Shown here one piece after another: positions 53,874-63,191 of a stretch of DNA of 64,000 nt. The stretch lies in NCBI GenBank assembly GCA_002336115.1, contig DDEN01000050.1, positions 1 to 64,000 of the forward strand. The letters are read 5' to 3'. Numbering within the stretch: the stretch's first letter is position 1; each line of letters begins with the position of its first letter. The notes below the pieces were generated by a model. The model had not been told where the DNA came from. It saw only the letters and a list, made by a program, of their open reading frames with translations, and did no database searches. The translations under genes were made by a program, and so were the position numbers. This DNA comes from Chitinophagaceae bacterium UBA1953 (GTDB taxonomy: Bacteria > Bacteroidota > Bacteroidia > Chitinophagales > Chitinophagaceae).

Positions 53874-54863
53874 TTACTTTTGATTGTTAATACTGTCGGC
53901 AAGCGGTGCTTTCAGCGGCTCAGATTTGTCTTTTTTCCCAAACACAGAAACATTGATGTAACGTTTTGGATGAAGTTTCAGATCGTCAAGCAGAGTATTT
54001 AAACTACGGCTTGTGTTTTGTAAACTGTTATAAAGTTTCGGATCATTCACAAGCATGCCTAAAGTACCATCACCTTTATTTGCCTTTTGCAAAATTCCCT
54101 GTAATTGTGTAATGGTGTTGTTAAGGTTTGTTACAGTTTCCTTAATCTGTACTTCTGAAAGTTTTTGTGAAGTGACTTTCAAATTTTCAATTGTGGTATT
54201 TAATTTCTCATTATTGGTGTTAAGGTTACTTGTGAATTGTTGTGCATTGTTAAGTGTTTTCGCAAGCGCACCATCTTTTGTATTTAATAACTCGGAAAGA
54301 TTTGCTGATGATGTTTTAAGGTTTGCAATGGCAACTTTAATATTTGACTTGGTGTTTTCATCAAACATGCTGTTTAAATTTCCAAGCACCAGTTTTAAAG
54401 AATCAACCGCTTGTTTTATATTGGCCATAACCGGATCAATATTATCCATTACTTTAGAAAGTATATCCGGATTTTTCTGACTTTGAAGAGTATCGCCATA
54501 CTGAATAAAAGAAGTGGCATTTCCCGGAATAATATTGATGGATGCAGAACCGGTTAAACTGCCGTTTATAACAGCAAGTGAATTTCTTGGAATGTTTACA
54601 TCTTCTGCAAGTGTAATAGTAACAATCACTTCACTGATGCTTTTATCAGCAGGAAGTATTTTATACACATTGCCGACCCGCACACCCTTAATCTTAACCA
54701 TATTTGATACTTCAAGCTGACCAACATCGCTGAAGCGTGCATAAATAACATCCGATTTATTGATAAGGCTTTTTCCTTTCAAAAAATTATATCCTAAAAC
54801 CAGTAACGTAACAGCTATAACAGTTAAGGCACCTACTTTGGTTTCGTTTGAAACTTTGATCAT
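53874..54863 (-). CDS. MCE/MlaD-family lipid-transport protein
   Basis: A 329-residue protein with one N-terminal membrane helix (about 10-28) and a single MCE domain: NFLKGKSLINKSDVIYARFSDVGQL, VKIKGVRVGNVYKILP, and GSASINIIPG. The remainder is a long helical, Asn/Leu-rich coiled coil (about 150-300). MlaD-type proteins form hexameric rings that pass phospholipid between membranes. No MlaE permease or MlaF ATPase gene is adjacent. It is 6 bp from the OstA-like gene and 107 bp from the amidase. Confidence 0.9.
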   Translation of the reverse strand: MIKVSNETKVGALTVIAVTLLVLGYNFLKGKSLINKSDVIYARFSDVGQLEVSNMVKIKGVRVGNVYKILPADKSISEVIVTITLAEDVNIPRNSLAVINGSLTGSASINIIPGNATSFIQYGDTLQSQKNPDILSKVMDNIDPVMANIKQAVDSLKLVLGNLNSMFDENTKSNIKVAIANLKTSSANLSELLNTKDGALAKTLNNAQQFTSNLNTNNEKLNTTIENLKVTSQKLSEVQIKETVTNLNNTITQLQGILQKANKGDGTLGMLVNDPKLYNSLQNTSRSLNTLLDDLKLHPKRYINVSVFGKKDKSEPLKAPLADSINNQK

Positions 54864-54969
54864 GCGGTAGAAAAAATTTTATGATTTGCAGTGAATAAAC
54901 TGCTTACCGGCTCAAAAATAAGAAATGTTTGCCCGATGCTGTAATCTGAAACAGAAACTGAGGTTAAAA

Positions 54970-55935
54970 TTATTTGCTGCCACTTATGTTTTGCACTGAA
55001 TGTCCTTTTTCAACAAGCTCTTTATAGCGTTTGACGGCTCTTGTTATACTGGCTGCCATTTCCTGCTGTCCGTCATCACTCATCAGGAATTCTTCTTCAG
55101 GGCGATTTGAAAGGAAGCCAAGTTCAATTAAAATACTCGGCATTGCTGTTGCCTGCAATACCCATATACCTTTCTGGCGTTGCTTTACACCACGGCTGAA
55201 ACGGCCAATACCAGTAAACTCTTCTTCAACCATTGTAGCCAGCTTTACACTATTGGCAAAAAACTGTTTTGTCCACAACGCAACCTGTTGTTTAACGATA
55301 GGGTCATTAATATTAACATTAAAAGAGCTGTCGTCTTTTTCATTCTGAAAAACATCTCCATTTTCCATAATGATGCCTTCTTTATCATCGGTTTTATGCG
55401 CAGCAAACACATAAGTTTCCGTTCCATTAGCAGGGTTCGGGTGATAATATGTTTTATAAACCGGAACTGATCTTGTTTTTTTAATTTTCTTTTTCTTTTT
55501 ACCCTTGCCTGAATAAACGTAATAAGTTTCAGTTCGGTGCCCTTCCAATTTCACTTCCCTGAGTTTGGGAGCAAAGTTGCAGTGGATTGATACAAACAGA
55601 TTACCCTTGTTCTCATTAGCAAAGTTGGCACGCTCATGCAGGCCTACAAAAAAAGGAGTAGGTCTAGACTCAAGCACTTTAACATCAGGCATTTGTTTTT
55701 TTATTTCATCTACTACTTTTTTTGCCACTTCGTACGTAATCTTATCTTCATACACTTCTGATCCGTAAGCACCATCACCAGCACTGAGTGAGCCTTTAAA
55801 ACCGTGACCGGCATCGATAATAATTGTCTGAATTCTGGCAGTAGGGCTGTTTACAGCACGTTTGTTTGTAAACGATAAAACCGTAATGCCAATCATTAAA
55901 ATTGATATAATGCCAAATAGCCAGTTTTTTTTCAT
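54970..55935 (-). CDS. N-acetylmuramoyl-L-alanine amidase (Amidase_3)
   Basis: A 321-residue zinc amidase that cuts the bond between the glycan and the stem peptide of peptidoglycan. The ATG at 55935 gives a membrane/signal helix (MKKNWLFGIISILMIG); another ATG 15 codons upstream is less likely. Catalytic motifs: TIIIDAGHGFKG (first zinc His), GSEVYEDKITYEVAK (Glu), LFVSIHCNFAP (second His) and SILIELGFLSNRPEE (catalytic Glu). A basic insert (GKKKKKIKKTR) lies after the central His. It is divergent from lptD (about 89 bp) and probably shares a promoter region with it. Confidence 0.92.
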   Translation of the reverse strand: MKKNWLFGIISILMIGITVLSFTNKRAVNSPTARIQTIIIDAGHGFKGSLSAGDGAYGSEVYEDKITYEVAKKVVDEIKKQMPDVKVLESRPTPFFVGLHERANFANENKGNLFVSIHCNFAPKLREVKLEGHRTETYYVYSGKGKKKKKIKKTRSVPVYKTYYHPNPANGTETYVFAAHKTDDKEGIIMENGDVFQNEKDDSSFNVNINDPIVKQQVALWTKQFFANSVKLATMVEEEFTGIGRFSRGVKQRQKGIWVLQATAMPSILIELGFLSNRPEEEFLMSDDGQQEMAASITRAVKRYKELVEKGHSVQNISGSK

Positions 55936-56023
55936 TATAAGAATTTCTTTTTTAGTTATCAGTTCTTTTGCAACATTCACAGTTCGTTAATGCAATTGTG
56001 GTTATTTTTGCCGCTACTGTAGT

Positions 56024-58822
56024 ATGAATACACGCCGTAAAGTTAATTATAAATCTGTTTTAGCCATTGCTTTCGTTATATTCCTGTTATATGGGTTAAC
56101 GATGCAGGGAGTTGCTGCATTTCATCATTATCCTTTTTTATTAAAGAATTTAACATTTTCTAAAAACGATACCATTCCTCAAACTAAGCAAACAAGAATA
56201 GTACCAAGGCAGCTACCTGTAAAACAAAAACAGGATTCATCATCTCCGGTAAATAAAGGAAATGTAAATGACAGTATTCCTCAACAATCTGATTCGTTGT
56301 TTAAGGATTCCACAGTACAGAAAATTGATACATTTAATCTGAAAATTTCAAAGGATTCGATTGATGCACCTGTTGAATTTAAAGCTGATGATTCAATGGT
56401 GATTGATATCCCTGGAAAGAAAATTTATTTATATAATAAAGCTGAAGTTAAGTTTAAAGATGTAAGCCTGAATGCGGCTGTTATCCAGTTAGACCAGCCA
56501 ACCCAGATTCTTACTGCCTTTTCAATGAAAGATACTGCTGGTAAAAGAGATGGTGTACCTGCTTTTAAACAGGGCGAAAGCGCTTTTACAGCAGACACTA
56601 TCAGGTATAATTTTAAAACACAGCATGGACTAACGATTGGTTCCTATACACAGGAAGGAGAAATGTTTATTTATGGAGAAAGGGTGAAACGGATTACTCC
56701 ATCTGAATTCTTTGCAGAAAAAGCCAGGTTCAGTTCCTGTAATTATGATACACCTCACTTTGCTTTTCGAGCAAAGAAGGTGAAATTTATCAGCAATAAA
56801 ATGGCTGTTACAGGCCCCATCTACCCCGAATTTGAAGGTGTGCCTTTACGGATTGTGAGTTTGCCTTTTGGAATATTTCCAATGAAACAGGGCAGAAGAA
56901 CCGGTATTTTATCTCCTTCGCCTGTTGCAAACGATCAGCTTGGATTTGGACTGGAAGGCTTGGGTTATTACAAAACTTTTGGCGATTACTGGGATGCAAC
57001 AATACGCACCAATATCTATTCATACGGTTCATTTAATGTGTTCCTTTCCCCAACCTACCGCAAACGGTACAGGTACAGCGGGGCTTTTAACCTGAGCTAT
57101 ATGAATACGAAGATTGGCTTTAAAGGTGATCCTGATTATGTACCTCCAAGCCGGAACTTTGCAATTCAGTGGAGCCATTCGCTTGATGGGAAAGCAAGAC
57201 CTGGGCAAACTTTCAGTGCTAATGTTAATGTTGCAACAAGCCTTTTTAATAAACTTTTCCCGAGTAACACTCAGCAGAATTTCAATAACAGTTTAAGTTC
57301 TTCCATTGCATATCAACGAACTTGGGCAGGCGAATCTGGCCGGCCTTCATCTAATTTAACTGTCAGTGCTAATCATAACCAAAACACAAACACAAAGCTG
57401 TTTAATGTTAATTTACCCGATATTGGTTATACTATAAATACATTTTACCCTTTCCAGAAAAAGGAGTTTGTGGGCACACCAAAATGGTATGAAAAACTTG
57501 GAGTTTCTTATAGCGGAAGTTTCCAGAACCAGTTTGCTTTTTACGACAGCACGTTTACACTCAAGCATTTAATTGATACGTTTGACTGGAGCGCAAGGCA
57601 TAGTATTCCAATCCAGTTGTCGTTACCACCAATGGGGCCAATACAAATGGGCCCGTCCATAAGCTATAATGAAACATGGCACTCACGGGCTTATTCACGC
57701 ACATGGGATCCAGCTTCAAAATCTGTACAGACTGAAACGACAAAAGGCTTTTACAGAGAAAAGCAAATGAGTTTTGGCATGAGTTTCAGTACAGCTCTTT
57801 TTGGGAAAATGGATTTCAAAAAGTCAGGACATGTACAGGCAATCCGGCATGTAATCCGACCGTCTTTGGGAATGAGTTATACTCCTGATCTGAATAAGGG
57901 TAACTGGTATCAAACTCAGGTGGATAGTTTGGGTAATAAGCTTTGGTTTAATAAACTTAATGGAGGCTCGGCTGCTTCTGCACCAGATGGACGATCCGGA
58001 GCAATCAGTTTTGCTTTGGATAATAATCTGGAAATGAAAGTCCGGGATAAAAAAGATACTTCCGAAGAAGGAATAAAGAAAGTAAAACTGATTGATGGTT
58101 TTGGGCTGAGTACAAGCTATAACCTTCTTGCAGACTCATTTGCGTTGAGTGATTTTAATTTTTACCTGCGCAGTAACCTGTTTGAAAAAATAAGTCTTAC
58201 TGCAAGTGCCAATGTAACACCTTACCAGGTTGATCCTAATACTGGTTTCAGAATTAATAAATACACCTGGCAGGGTGGCCAGAAATTTGCATTGGGAAGA
58301 TTTACATCGGGTTTTATTTCCGTAAATACATCGTTCAAAAGCAAGCCTAAAGATGAAAAAAAACAAAAAGAAAAGGAACAATACCAGAAGGATAAGCAAA
58401 ATGATTTTGATGATAATGTAAGGCAAATGGGGGCTATACAAAAGAACCCGGAAGAGTACGTTGATTTTAATATTCCGTGGAGTATTAATGTTTCCTATTC
58501 ATTAAACCTGAACCGGCAGTTGAGAACCAATTTATCGGGTTTTGAAACAAAACTTACTCAGTCGTTAAATTTAAGTGGCGATTTCAGTTTAACCGAAAAA
58601 TGGAAATTTCAGGGCAGTTGCACATTTGACATTCAAACGAAAAGTGTTCAATATCTTACTACATCAATTTCCCGTGATCTGCATTGCTGGCAACTGGCTA
58701 TTAATGTATCACCGATTGGTATATACCGTTCATTCAGCATTACCATTAACCCTAAATCAAGTTTACTTCGTGATTTAAGAATTAACCGTTCCAGATCTTT
58801 TTATAATCTCTCAACTTATTAA
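56024..58822 (+). CDS. lptD: LPS-assembly outer-membrane protein LptD-like
   Basis: A 932-residue outer-membrane protein. After a membrane/signal helix (about 13-33) and a Ser/Gln-rich linker, residues about 120-300 form the OstA-type domain (DDSMVIDIPGKKIYLYNKAEVKFK) and the rest the LptD beta-barrel (for example RIVSLPFGIFPMKQGRRTGILSPS, then many barrel strands to LRINRSRSFYNLSTY). The protein places LPS in the outer leaflet. Its neighbours on the divergent strand, an OstA/LptA-like protein and an MCE protein, fit an envelope-biogenesis group. No LptE is visible here. Confidence 0.9.
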   Translation: MNTRRKVNYKSVLAIAFVIFLLYGLTMQGVAAFHHYPFLLKNLTFSKNDTIPQTKQTRIVPRQLPVKQKQDSSSPVNKGNVNDSIPQQSDSLFKDSTVQKIDTFNLKISKDSIDAPVEFKADDSMVIDIPGKKIYLYNKAEVKFKDVSLNAAVIQLDQPTQILTAFSMKDTAGKRDGVPAFKQGESAFTADTIRYNFKTQHGLTIGSYTQEGEMFIYGERVKRITPSEFFAEKARFSSCNYDTPHFAFRAKKVKFISNKMAVTGPIYPEFEGVPLRIVSLPFGIFPMKQGRRTGILSPSPVANDQLGFGLEGLGYYKTFGDYWDATIRTNIYSYGSFNVFLSPTYRKRYRYSGAFNLSYMNTKIGFKGDPDYVPPSRNFAIQWSHSLDGKARPGQTFSANVNVATSLFNKLFPSNTQQNFNNSLSSSIAYQRTWAGESGRPSSNLTVSANHNQNTNTKLFNVNLPDIGYTINTFYPFQKKEFVGTPKWYEKLGVSYSGSFQNQFAFYDSTFTLKHLIDTFDWSARHSIPIQLSLPPMGPIQMGPSISYNETWHSRAYSRTWDPASKSVQTETTKGFYREKQMSFGMSFSTALFGKMDFKKSGHVQAIRHVIRPSLGMSYTPDLNKGNWYQTQVDSLGNKLWFNKLNGGSAASAPDGRSGAISFALDNNLEMKVRDKKDTSEEGIKKVKLIDGFGLSTSYNLLADSFALSDFNFYLRSNLFEKISLTASANVTPYQVDPNTGFRINKYTWQGGQKFALGRFTSGFISVNTSFKSKPKDEKKQKEKEQYQKDKQNDFDDNVRQMGAIQKNPEEYVDFNIPWSINVSYSLNLNRQLRTNLSGFETKLTQSLNLSGDFSLTEKWKFQGSCTFDIQTKSVQYLTTSISRDLHCWQLAINVSPIGIYRSFSITINPKSSLLRDLRINRSRSFYNLSTY

Positions 58823-59571
58823 ACTTTTTGTTTGTTTGTTTCTATGTAGTTCCACATTAAATCAAACACTTTTTTGTTCAGCATTTTACTGTCTGCTACA
58901 GTCATGTTTTCTGTACTCACAGGGTCGAGAAAGTGCATTTCAATTTTCGATGGCCAGAAGAAAAATGGTTTATGTTGTGGTAACACCTTCTTCGTATTAA
59001 ATAAAACAGCGGGAATAATAGCTTTTTTAGTTTCGGTAGCTAAACGAAATGCTCCGTCTTTAAATTCTTTCAGCGGTAAATTGGTTTTATTGCGTGTCCC
59101 TTCAGGATAAATGCACATGTGTAAACCCATTTCAAGTACCCGTTTCATATACGTATAACTCTTCAGCCGGCTTTCTTCACTCTTTCTGTTAACCAACACA
59201 CTTCCTCGTTTATAGATTATTCCAAACAAAGGAATTTTAGCCATTTCAATTTTTGCTATTGTTTTATTTCCTCCGGGTATTCCGGGCGACGTTACAGGTA
59301 CATCCATAAAAGAATTGTGATTGCAAACCACGATATAGTTTTCTCCCTTTTTGAATTTTTCTCTTCCCTTTACAACTACTCTTACACCCGATAAAGGAAG
59401 CCATACGCCGATCCATATTCTTGAAAGCGCAAGAAACCAGCGAGTACGTTTTGGCTCAGGCAGCAGACCCATAGACCAGGATGGCAGAAGAATAATAAGC
59501 ATTGTGATTACAAACCACAGTATAGCCCATGTTGCGAAGATGCGACCGAGAATATTTTTAATGAAGCTCAT
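58819..59571 (-). CDS. plsC: 1-acyl-sn-glycerol-3-phosphate acyltransferase
   Basis: A 250-residue acyltransferase making phosphatidic acid from lysophosphatidate. Motif I is CNHNSFMDVPV (HX4D), motif II the nearby RGSVLVNRKSEESR, motif III YPEGTRNK and motif IV the proline-containing VPAVLF region (IIPAVLFNT). One N-terminal membrane helix (about 12-33). The stop overlaps the lptD stop region by 4 bases (convergent), and its start overlaps the ung stop by 4 bases, so ung and plsC are coupled. Confidence 0.93.
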   Translation of the reverse strand: MSFIKNILGRIFATWAILWFVITMLIILLPSWSMGLLPEPKRTRWFLALSRIWIGVWLPLSGVRVVVKGREKFKKGENYIVVCNHNSFMDVPVTSPGIPGGNKTIAKIEMAKIPLFGIIYKRGSVLVNRKSEESRLKSYTYMKRVLEMGLHMCIYPEGTRNKTNLPLKEFKDGAFRLATETKKAIIPAVLFNTKKVLPQHKPFFFWPSKIEMHFLDPVSTENMTVADSKMLNKKVFDLMWNYIETNKQKV

Positions 59572-60245
59572 GGTAATTTCCAGTCAATTGGTTCAAAACC
59601 TTGTTTTATTAATAAATCATTTGTTTTTGAAAAATGTTTGCAGCCAAAGAAGCCTTTATCGGCACTGAAAGGAGAGGGGTGGGCTGCTTTTAAAACATAG
59701 TGCTTAGTTTCGTCAATGAGTGTTTGCTTTTCCTGTGCAAATTTTCCCCATAACAAAAACACTACACCTTTCTTGTGTTCAGAAATTTTACTGATAACTG
59801 CATTTGTAAATTCTTCCCATCCAATTTTAGAATGACTGGCAGGTTCATTTGCTCTTACAGTTAAAAAAGCATTTAATAATAAAACACCTTGTTGTGCCCA
59901 CTTGGTAAGATTGCCATAACGGGCAGGCATTCCAACACCAATATCACTTTCAATTTCTTTATAAATATTAATTAAGGAAGGAGGTGGTTGAATGCCATCC
60001 TGAACTGAAAAGCAAAGTCCATGTGCCTGACCGGGTCCATGATAAGGATCTTGCCCCAAGATCACCACTTTTACATTCTGAAAAGGTGTTTGGGTAAAAG
60101 CATTAAATATCAGAGAACCCGGAGGATAAATGGTTTTCCCCTGCATTTTCTCTGTTTTAATTAATGTTACAACCTGCTGAAAATAAGATTTTGAAAATTC
60201 CTGTTTCAGTTCCTCTTTCCAGCTTTCTTCAATTTGAACATCCAT
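59568..60245 (-). CDS. ung: Uracil-DNA glycosylase
   Basis: A 225-residue family 1 UDG. Starts at the ATG at 60245 (MDVQIEESWKEEL); a start at 60266 adds 7 codons. Motifs: water-activating loop GQDPYHGPGQAHGLCFSV, Pro-rich PPPSLINIYKE, uracil-binding LLLNAFLTVRANEPASH, and the DNA-intercalation loop AAHPSPFSADKGFFGCKHF. It removes uracil from DNA as the first step of base-excision repair. Its promoter region faces the tRNA-Arg promoter. Confidence 0.97.
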   Translation of the reverse strand: MDVQIEESWKEELKQEFSKSYFQQVVTLIKTEKMQGKTIYPPGSLIFNAFTQTPFQNVKVVILGQDPYHGPGQAHGLCFSVQDGIQPPPSLINIYKEIESDIGVGMPARYGNLTKWAQQGVLLLNAFLTVRANEPASHSKIGWEEFTNAVISKISEHKKGVVFLLWGKFAQEKQTLIDETKHYVLKAAHPSPFSADKGFFGCKHFSKTNDLLIKQGFEPIDWKLP

Positions 60246-60255
60246 GAACAAATGG

Positions 60256-60287
60256 TTTGGATGCAATGGTACTAAAAATTATCTTTG
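60256..60287 (+). promoter_or_regulatory. Consensus promoter of tRNA-Arg
   Basis: TTTG (60256-60259) and TATCTTTG (60280-60287) stand 20 bases apart, an exact Bacteroidota -33/-7 arrangement (TTTG-N20-TAnnTTTG), 13 bases before the tRNA. Confidence 0.85.
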
Positions 60288-60300
60288 CTGCCTCTTATCC

Positions 60301-60374
<74 letters not shown>

Positions 60375-60381
60375 CTTAAAC

Positions 60382-60405
60382 AAAATCCTGCTCAGCAGGA
60401 TTTTT
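60382..60405 (+). terminator. Terminator after tRNA-Arg
   Basis: AAAATCCTG and CAGGATTTT pair around CTCAG, followed by T; 8 bases after the tRNA. Confidence 0.85.
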
Positions 60406-60471
60406 AGCTAAATAACCTCTTAAACTGCCTAAGAAAAAATATTTAGTGAAAAGTTTGGAAAAGTGAAATAA

Positions 60472-60489
60472 GACCGTAATTTTACGGTC
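60472..60489. repeat. Perfect 18-bp palindrome
   Basis: GACCGTAA-TT-TTACGGTC. It lies about 150 bp upstream of the secreted-protein gene at 60640 and may be an operator. Confidence 0.6.
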
Positions 60490-60639
60490 AGAATTGAATC
60501 CGGCCCTAATCCACTTTTCTCCCCGCTTTCAATTTCAGTTTAAATTTAAATATCCCCAGGAAAATCATCTTCCAGTCTCCTTTTGTTAACCAAATTGACC
60601 CGGTTTTTATTAAGTTGAAAATTCAGACAATTTGTATAT

Positions 60640-61011
60640 ATGAAAACGAGATTTGTAATTGTACTCTTTACCAGCCTTTTTATGCTGTGTTCAACAGGTT
60701 TTTCCAATCCTCATATAGCCAATCAAACATGGCCAAAGGTTTTTGATGTTCGTTTTGAACAAAAAGGTGCTTCGATACTTCTTCAATGGAAGGCAGATGC
60801 AGAGCCCAAGGAAATTTATTATGAAATTGAAACCAGTGTTGACGCAGTGAATTATAAAACTGCAGCAGTGGTGCTTGGAGGTTTTTCTGAGGGTCAGAAC
60901 TACAGCTATTTATTTAAAAGCAAACATGAAGCCGGTTCAAAAACATATTTCCGCATAAAACAAATCAATAATGATGGTTCGTACCGTATTGTGAGCGAAC
61001 AATCATTTTAA
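60640..61011 (+). CDS. Small secreted protein, fibronectin-like fold possible
   Basis: A 123-residue exported protein; signal peptide MKTRFVIVLFTSLFMLCSTG, cleavage near GFSNP. The mature part has the beta-sandwich pattern VFDVRFEQKGASILLQWKAD, YYEIETSVDAVNYKTAA and TYFRIKQINNDGSYRIVSE, close to the fibronectin type III-like modules that precede T9SS sorting tails (they usually end in ...YFRIKQVDxDG). The sorting tail itself is absent here. A terminator follows. The function is unknown. Confidence 0.75.
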   Translation: MKTRFVIVLFTSLFMLCSTGFSNPHIANQTWPKVFDVRFEQKGASILLQWKADAEPKEIYYEIETSVDAVNYKTAAVVLGGFSEGQNYSYLFKSKHEAGSKTYFRIKQINNDGSYRIVSEQSF

Positions 61012-61051
61012 AATATTTCAACGTACTGTTGGTTCTCTTATAGGTAAATAC

Positions 61052-61083
61052 GCCGTCCTTATTCCTAAGGATGGCTTTTTTAT
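61052..61083 (+). terminator. Terminator after the small secreted protein
   Basis: GCCGTCCTTA pairs with TAAGGATGGC through 10 bp (one GU) with loop TTCC, then a T run. Confidence 0.85.
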
Positions 61084-61127
61084 TCTTAGGCAAATACAAC
61101 AGCAATTCCAGTTATAAATCAGCCGGA

Positions 61128-63107
61128 TTAATTATTCATTTTTTCTTCAAGCTCCATAATTTTTTCAAAAACAGATTCGTATTCGATGTTGAGTTTTGAT
61201 AAATCGGAACTGATTTTCTGATAGGCTGTTTCTGTTTGAAGGAACTTATCTTTATCGGAGTAGGTAGATGGATTGGCCAGTTCCTGTTCCAGTTTTGTTT
61301 TTTCTGCCGAAAGCTGATTCATTTTTTCCTCCAGTTGCTGCAATTGTTTCTGCTGTTTTTGTAATTCTTTTTTTACTTCTTTGTTGATGATTGTTTTTGT
61401 TTCTGTAACCGGAGTTTGGGGTAGATGCTTTTCTTCAACTGCCTTTTTTGTTTCAGGTGCCTTTTCAGCTATTGTTGATGTTTCCTTGTTTTCAGCATCA
61501 CGCTTGGCCATTCGTTCTTTCCACTCTAAATATTCGTTGTATGTTCCTTTAAACTCTTTGATCTCTTCATCAACAATTTCCCAGATTTTATTAGCTGTTT
61601 GTGAAACAAAATATCGGTCGTGGCTTACAAGAATGTAACTGCCTTGATATTTGTTCAATGCTTCAATCAGCAATTCAACCGAATGCATATCGAGGTGGTT
61701 GGTAGGCTCATCAAGCAGCAGGAAGTTGGCTTTGCTGATGATGGTTTTGGCCAATGCTATCCTTGCTTTCTCACCTCCGCTTAATACTTTAATCTTTTTA
61801 TCTGTATCATCTCCACTAAATAGGAAACAGCCAAGGAGTGTGCGTAATTCCTGGTCGGTTTTCTGGCTGCCACAACTTTTCATTTCATCCAGCAATGTAT
61901 GATTCAGGTTTAATGCTTCAAGCTGGTGCTGCGCATAAAAACTATCATCTACATTGTGGCCCCACTTTCGTTCGCCTGTAAACGATTCGGTGCCTGCAAT
62001 AATGCGTAATAAGGTTGATTTACCTTTTCCGTTTGCACCAATCAATGCAATCTTATCACCACGTTCAATTTCTGCACTGGTGTTTGTTACGATTTTATTA
62101 GTGCCAAAACTTTTGCTGATGTGTTTTAATTCGCACAAAATTTTACCGGGTGTTTTATCAACCGAAAAGTTGATGCGGATGTTTGGGCGATCATTTGTAG
62201 GGGCTTCAATTACATCCAGCTTTTCGAGTTTTTTTATTGCTGCCTGTGCTGCCGCTGCTTTTGTTGCTTTTGCACGGAAACGTTCAATAAAACGTTCCTG
62301 CTGGCGAATATAATCCTGCTGGTTTTCAAAAGCTTTTTGCTGTAAATCCATCCGAAGTTCTTTTTCTTTCTGGTAGAAAGAATAATTACCACCGTAAATA
62401 TGAACACCTTGCTGAAATACTTCCACAATTTTTGTAACCATGCGGTCGAGGAACCACCTGTCGTGCGAAACAATCACAACCGAACCCTGGTAATGCTGCA
62501 GATATTTTTCAAGCCATTCAATACTTGGAAGATCAAGGTGGTTGGTAGGCTCATCAAGCAACAACAAATCCGGTTGCTGCAAAATCATTTTTGCAAGCAG
62601 CACACGCATGCGCCACCCGCCACTAAATTCTTTATAAGGTCTTTTTAAATCGCTGTTCTGAAAACCAAGTCCCTGGAGAATTTCTTCTGTTTTATGATGA
62701 ATATTATATCCATCAAGTGTATCCATTTCATGCAGTTTATCGGAATACAGGTGAAGAAGACTTTCATCTTCATGATTTTTTTCCAGTTGCTTGCCTAATT
62801 CTTCAATTTCTTTTTCAAGTCGCAATACACGATCAAATGCAGAAAGAGCAACCTGTAGGATTGATTCGTTTGTATCAAAACTTAGCAGGTCCTGGTGCAG
62901 GTATCCAATGCTGGTACTGCGGCTGCGGATAACTTCGCCTTTTGAAGGTTGATATTCACCAACAAGCAATTTCAACAAAGTAGATTTGCCAGTACCATTA
63001 TAACCAATCAAACCAATACGTTCATTGGGATGTATATGCCATGTAGCATCTTCTACAATTGCCCTTGCACCAAACTCGAATGTTACATTTTGAAAACCTG
63101 CTAACAT
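61128..63107 (-). CDS. ABC-F family ATP-binding protein
   Basis: A 659-residue cytoplasmic protein with two ATP-binding cassettes and no membrane helices. First cassette: GYNGTGKSTLLKLL (Walker A), FSGGWRMRVLLAK (signature) and LLLLDEPTNHLDLPS (Walker B). Second: GANGKGKSTLLRII, LSGGEKARIALAK and LLLDEPTNHLDMHS. The linker between cassettes (about 240-320) is charged and helical (ABC-F inter-domain region), and the last 120 residues form a coiled coil (EEKMNQLSAEKTKLEQELA). ABC-F proteins act on ribosomes; Uup- and YdiF-like proteins have this C-terminal coiled coil. Confidence 0.93.
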   Translation of the reverse strand: MLAGFQNVTFEFGARAIVEDATWHIHPNERIGLIGYNGTGKSTLLKLLVGEYQPSKGEVIRSRSTSIGYLHQDLLSFDTNESILQVALSAFDRVLRLEKEIEELGKQLEKNHEDESLLHLYSDKLHEMDTLDGYNIHHKTEEILQGLGFQNSDLKRPYKEFSGGWRMRVLLAKMILQQPDLLLLDEPTNHLDLPSIEWLEKYLQHYQGSVVIVSHDRWFLDRMVTKIVEVFQQGVHIYGGNYSFYQKEKELRMDLQQKAFENQQDYIRQQERFIERFRAKATKAAAAQAAIKKLEKLDVIEAPTNDRPNIRINFSVDKTPGKILCELKHISKSFGTNKIVTNTSAEIERGDKIALIGANGKGKSTLLRIIAGTESFTGERKWGHNVDDSFYAQHQLEALNLNHTLLDEMKSCGSQKTDQELRTLLGCFLFSGDDTDKKIKVLSGGEKARIALAKTIISKANFLLLDEPTNHLDMHSVELLIEALNKYQGSYILVSHDRYFVSQTANKIWEIVDEEIKEFKGTYNEYLEWKERMAKRDAENKETSTIAEKAPETKKAVEEKHLPQTPVTETKTIINKEVKKELQKQQKQLQQLEEKMNQLSAEKTKLEQELANPSTYSDKDKFLQTETAYQKISSDLSKLNIEYESVFEKIMELEEKMNN

Positions 63108-63191
63108 AAATTTTATATGAGCGGCAAAGTTAAGTGTTTCGGCAAATGCAGGAAGGCAAAATCAAATCTGCTAACTTTGAAAAAAAACACA

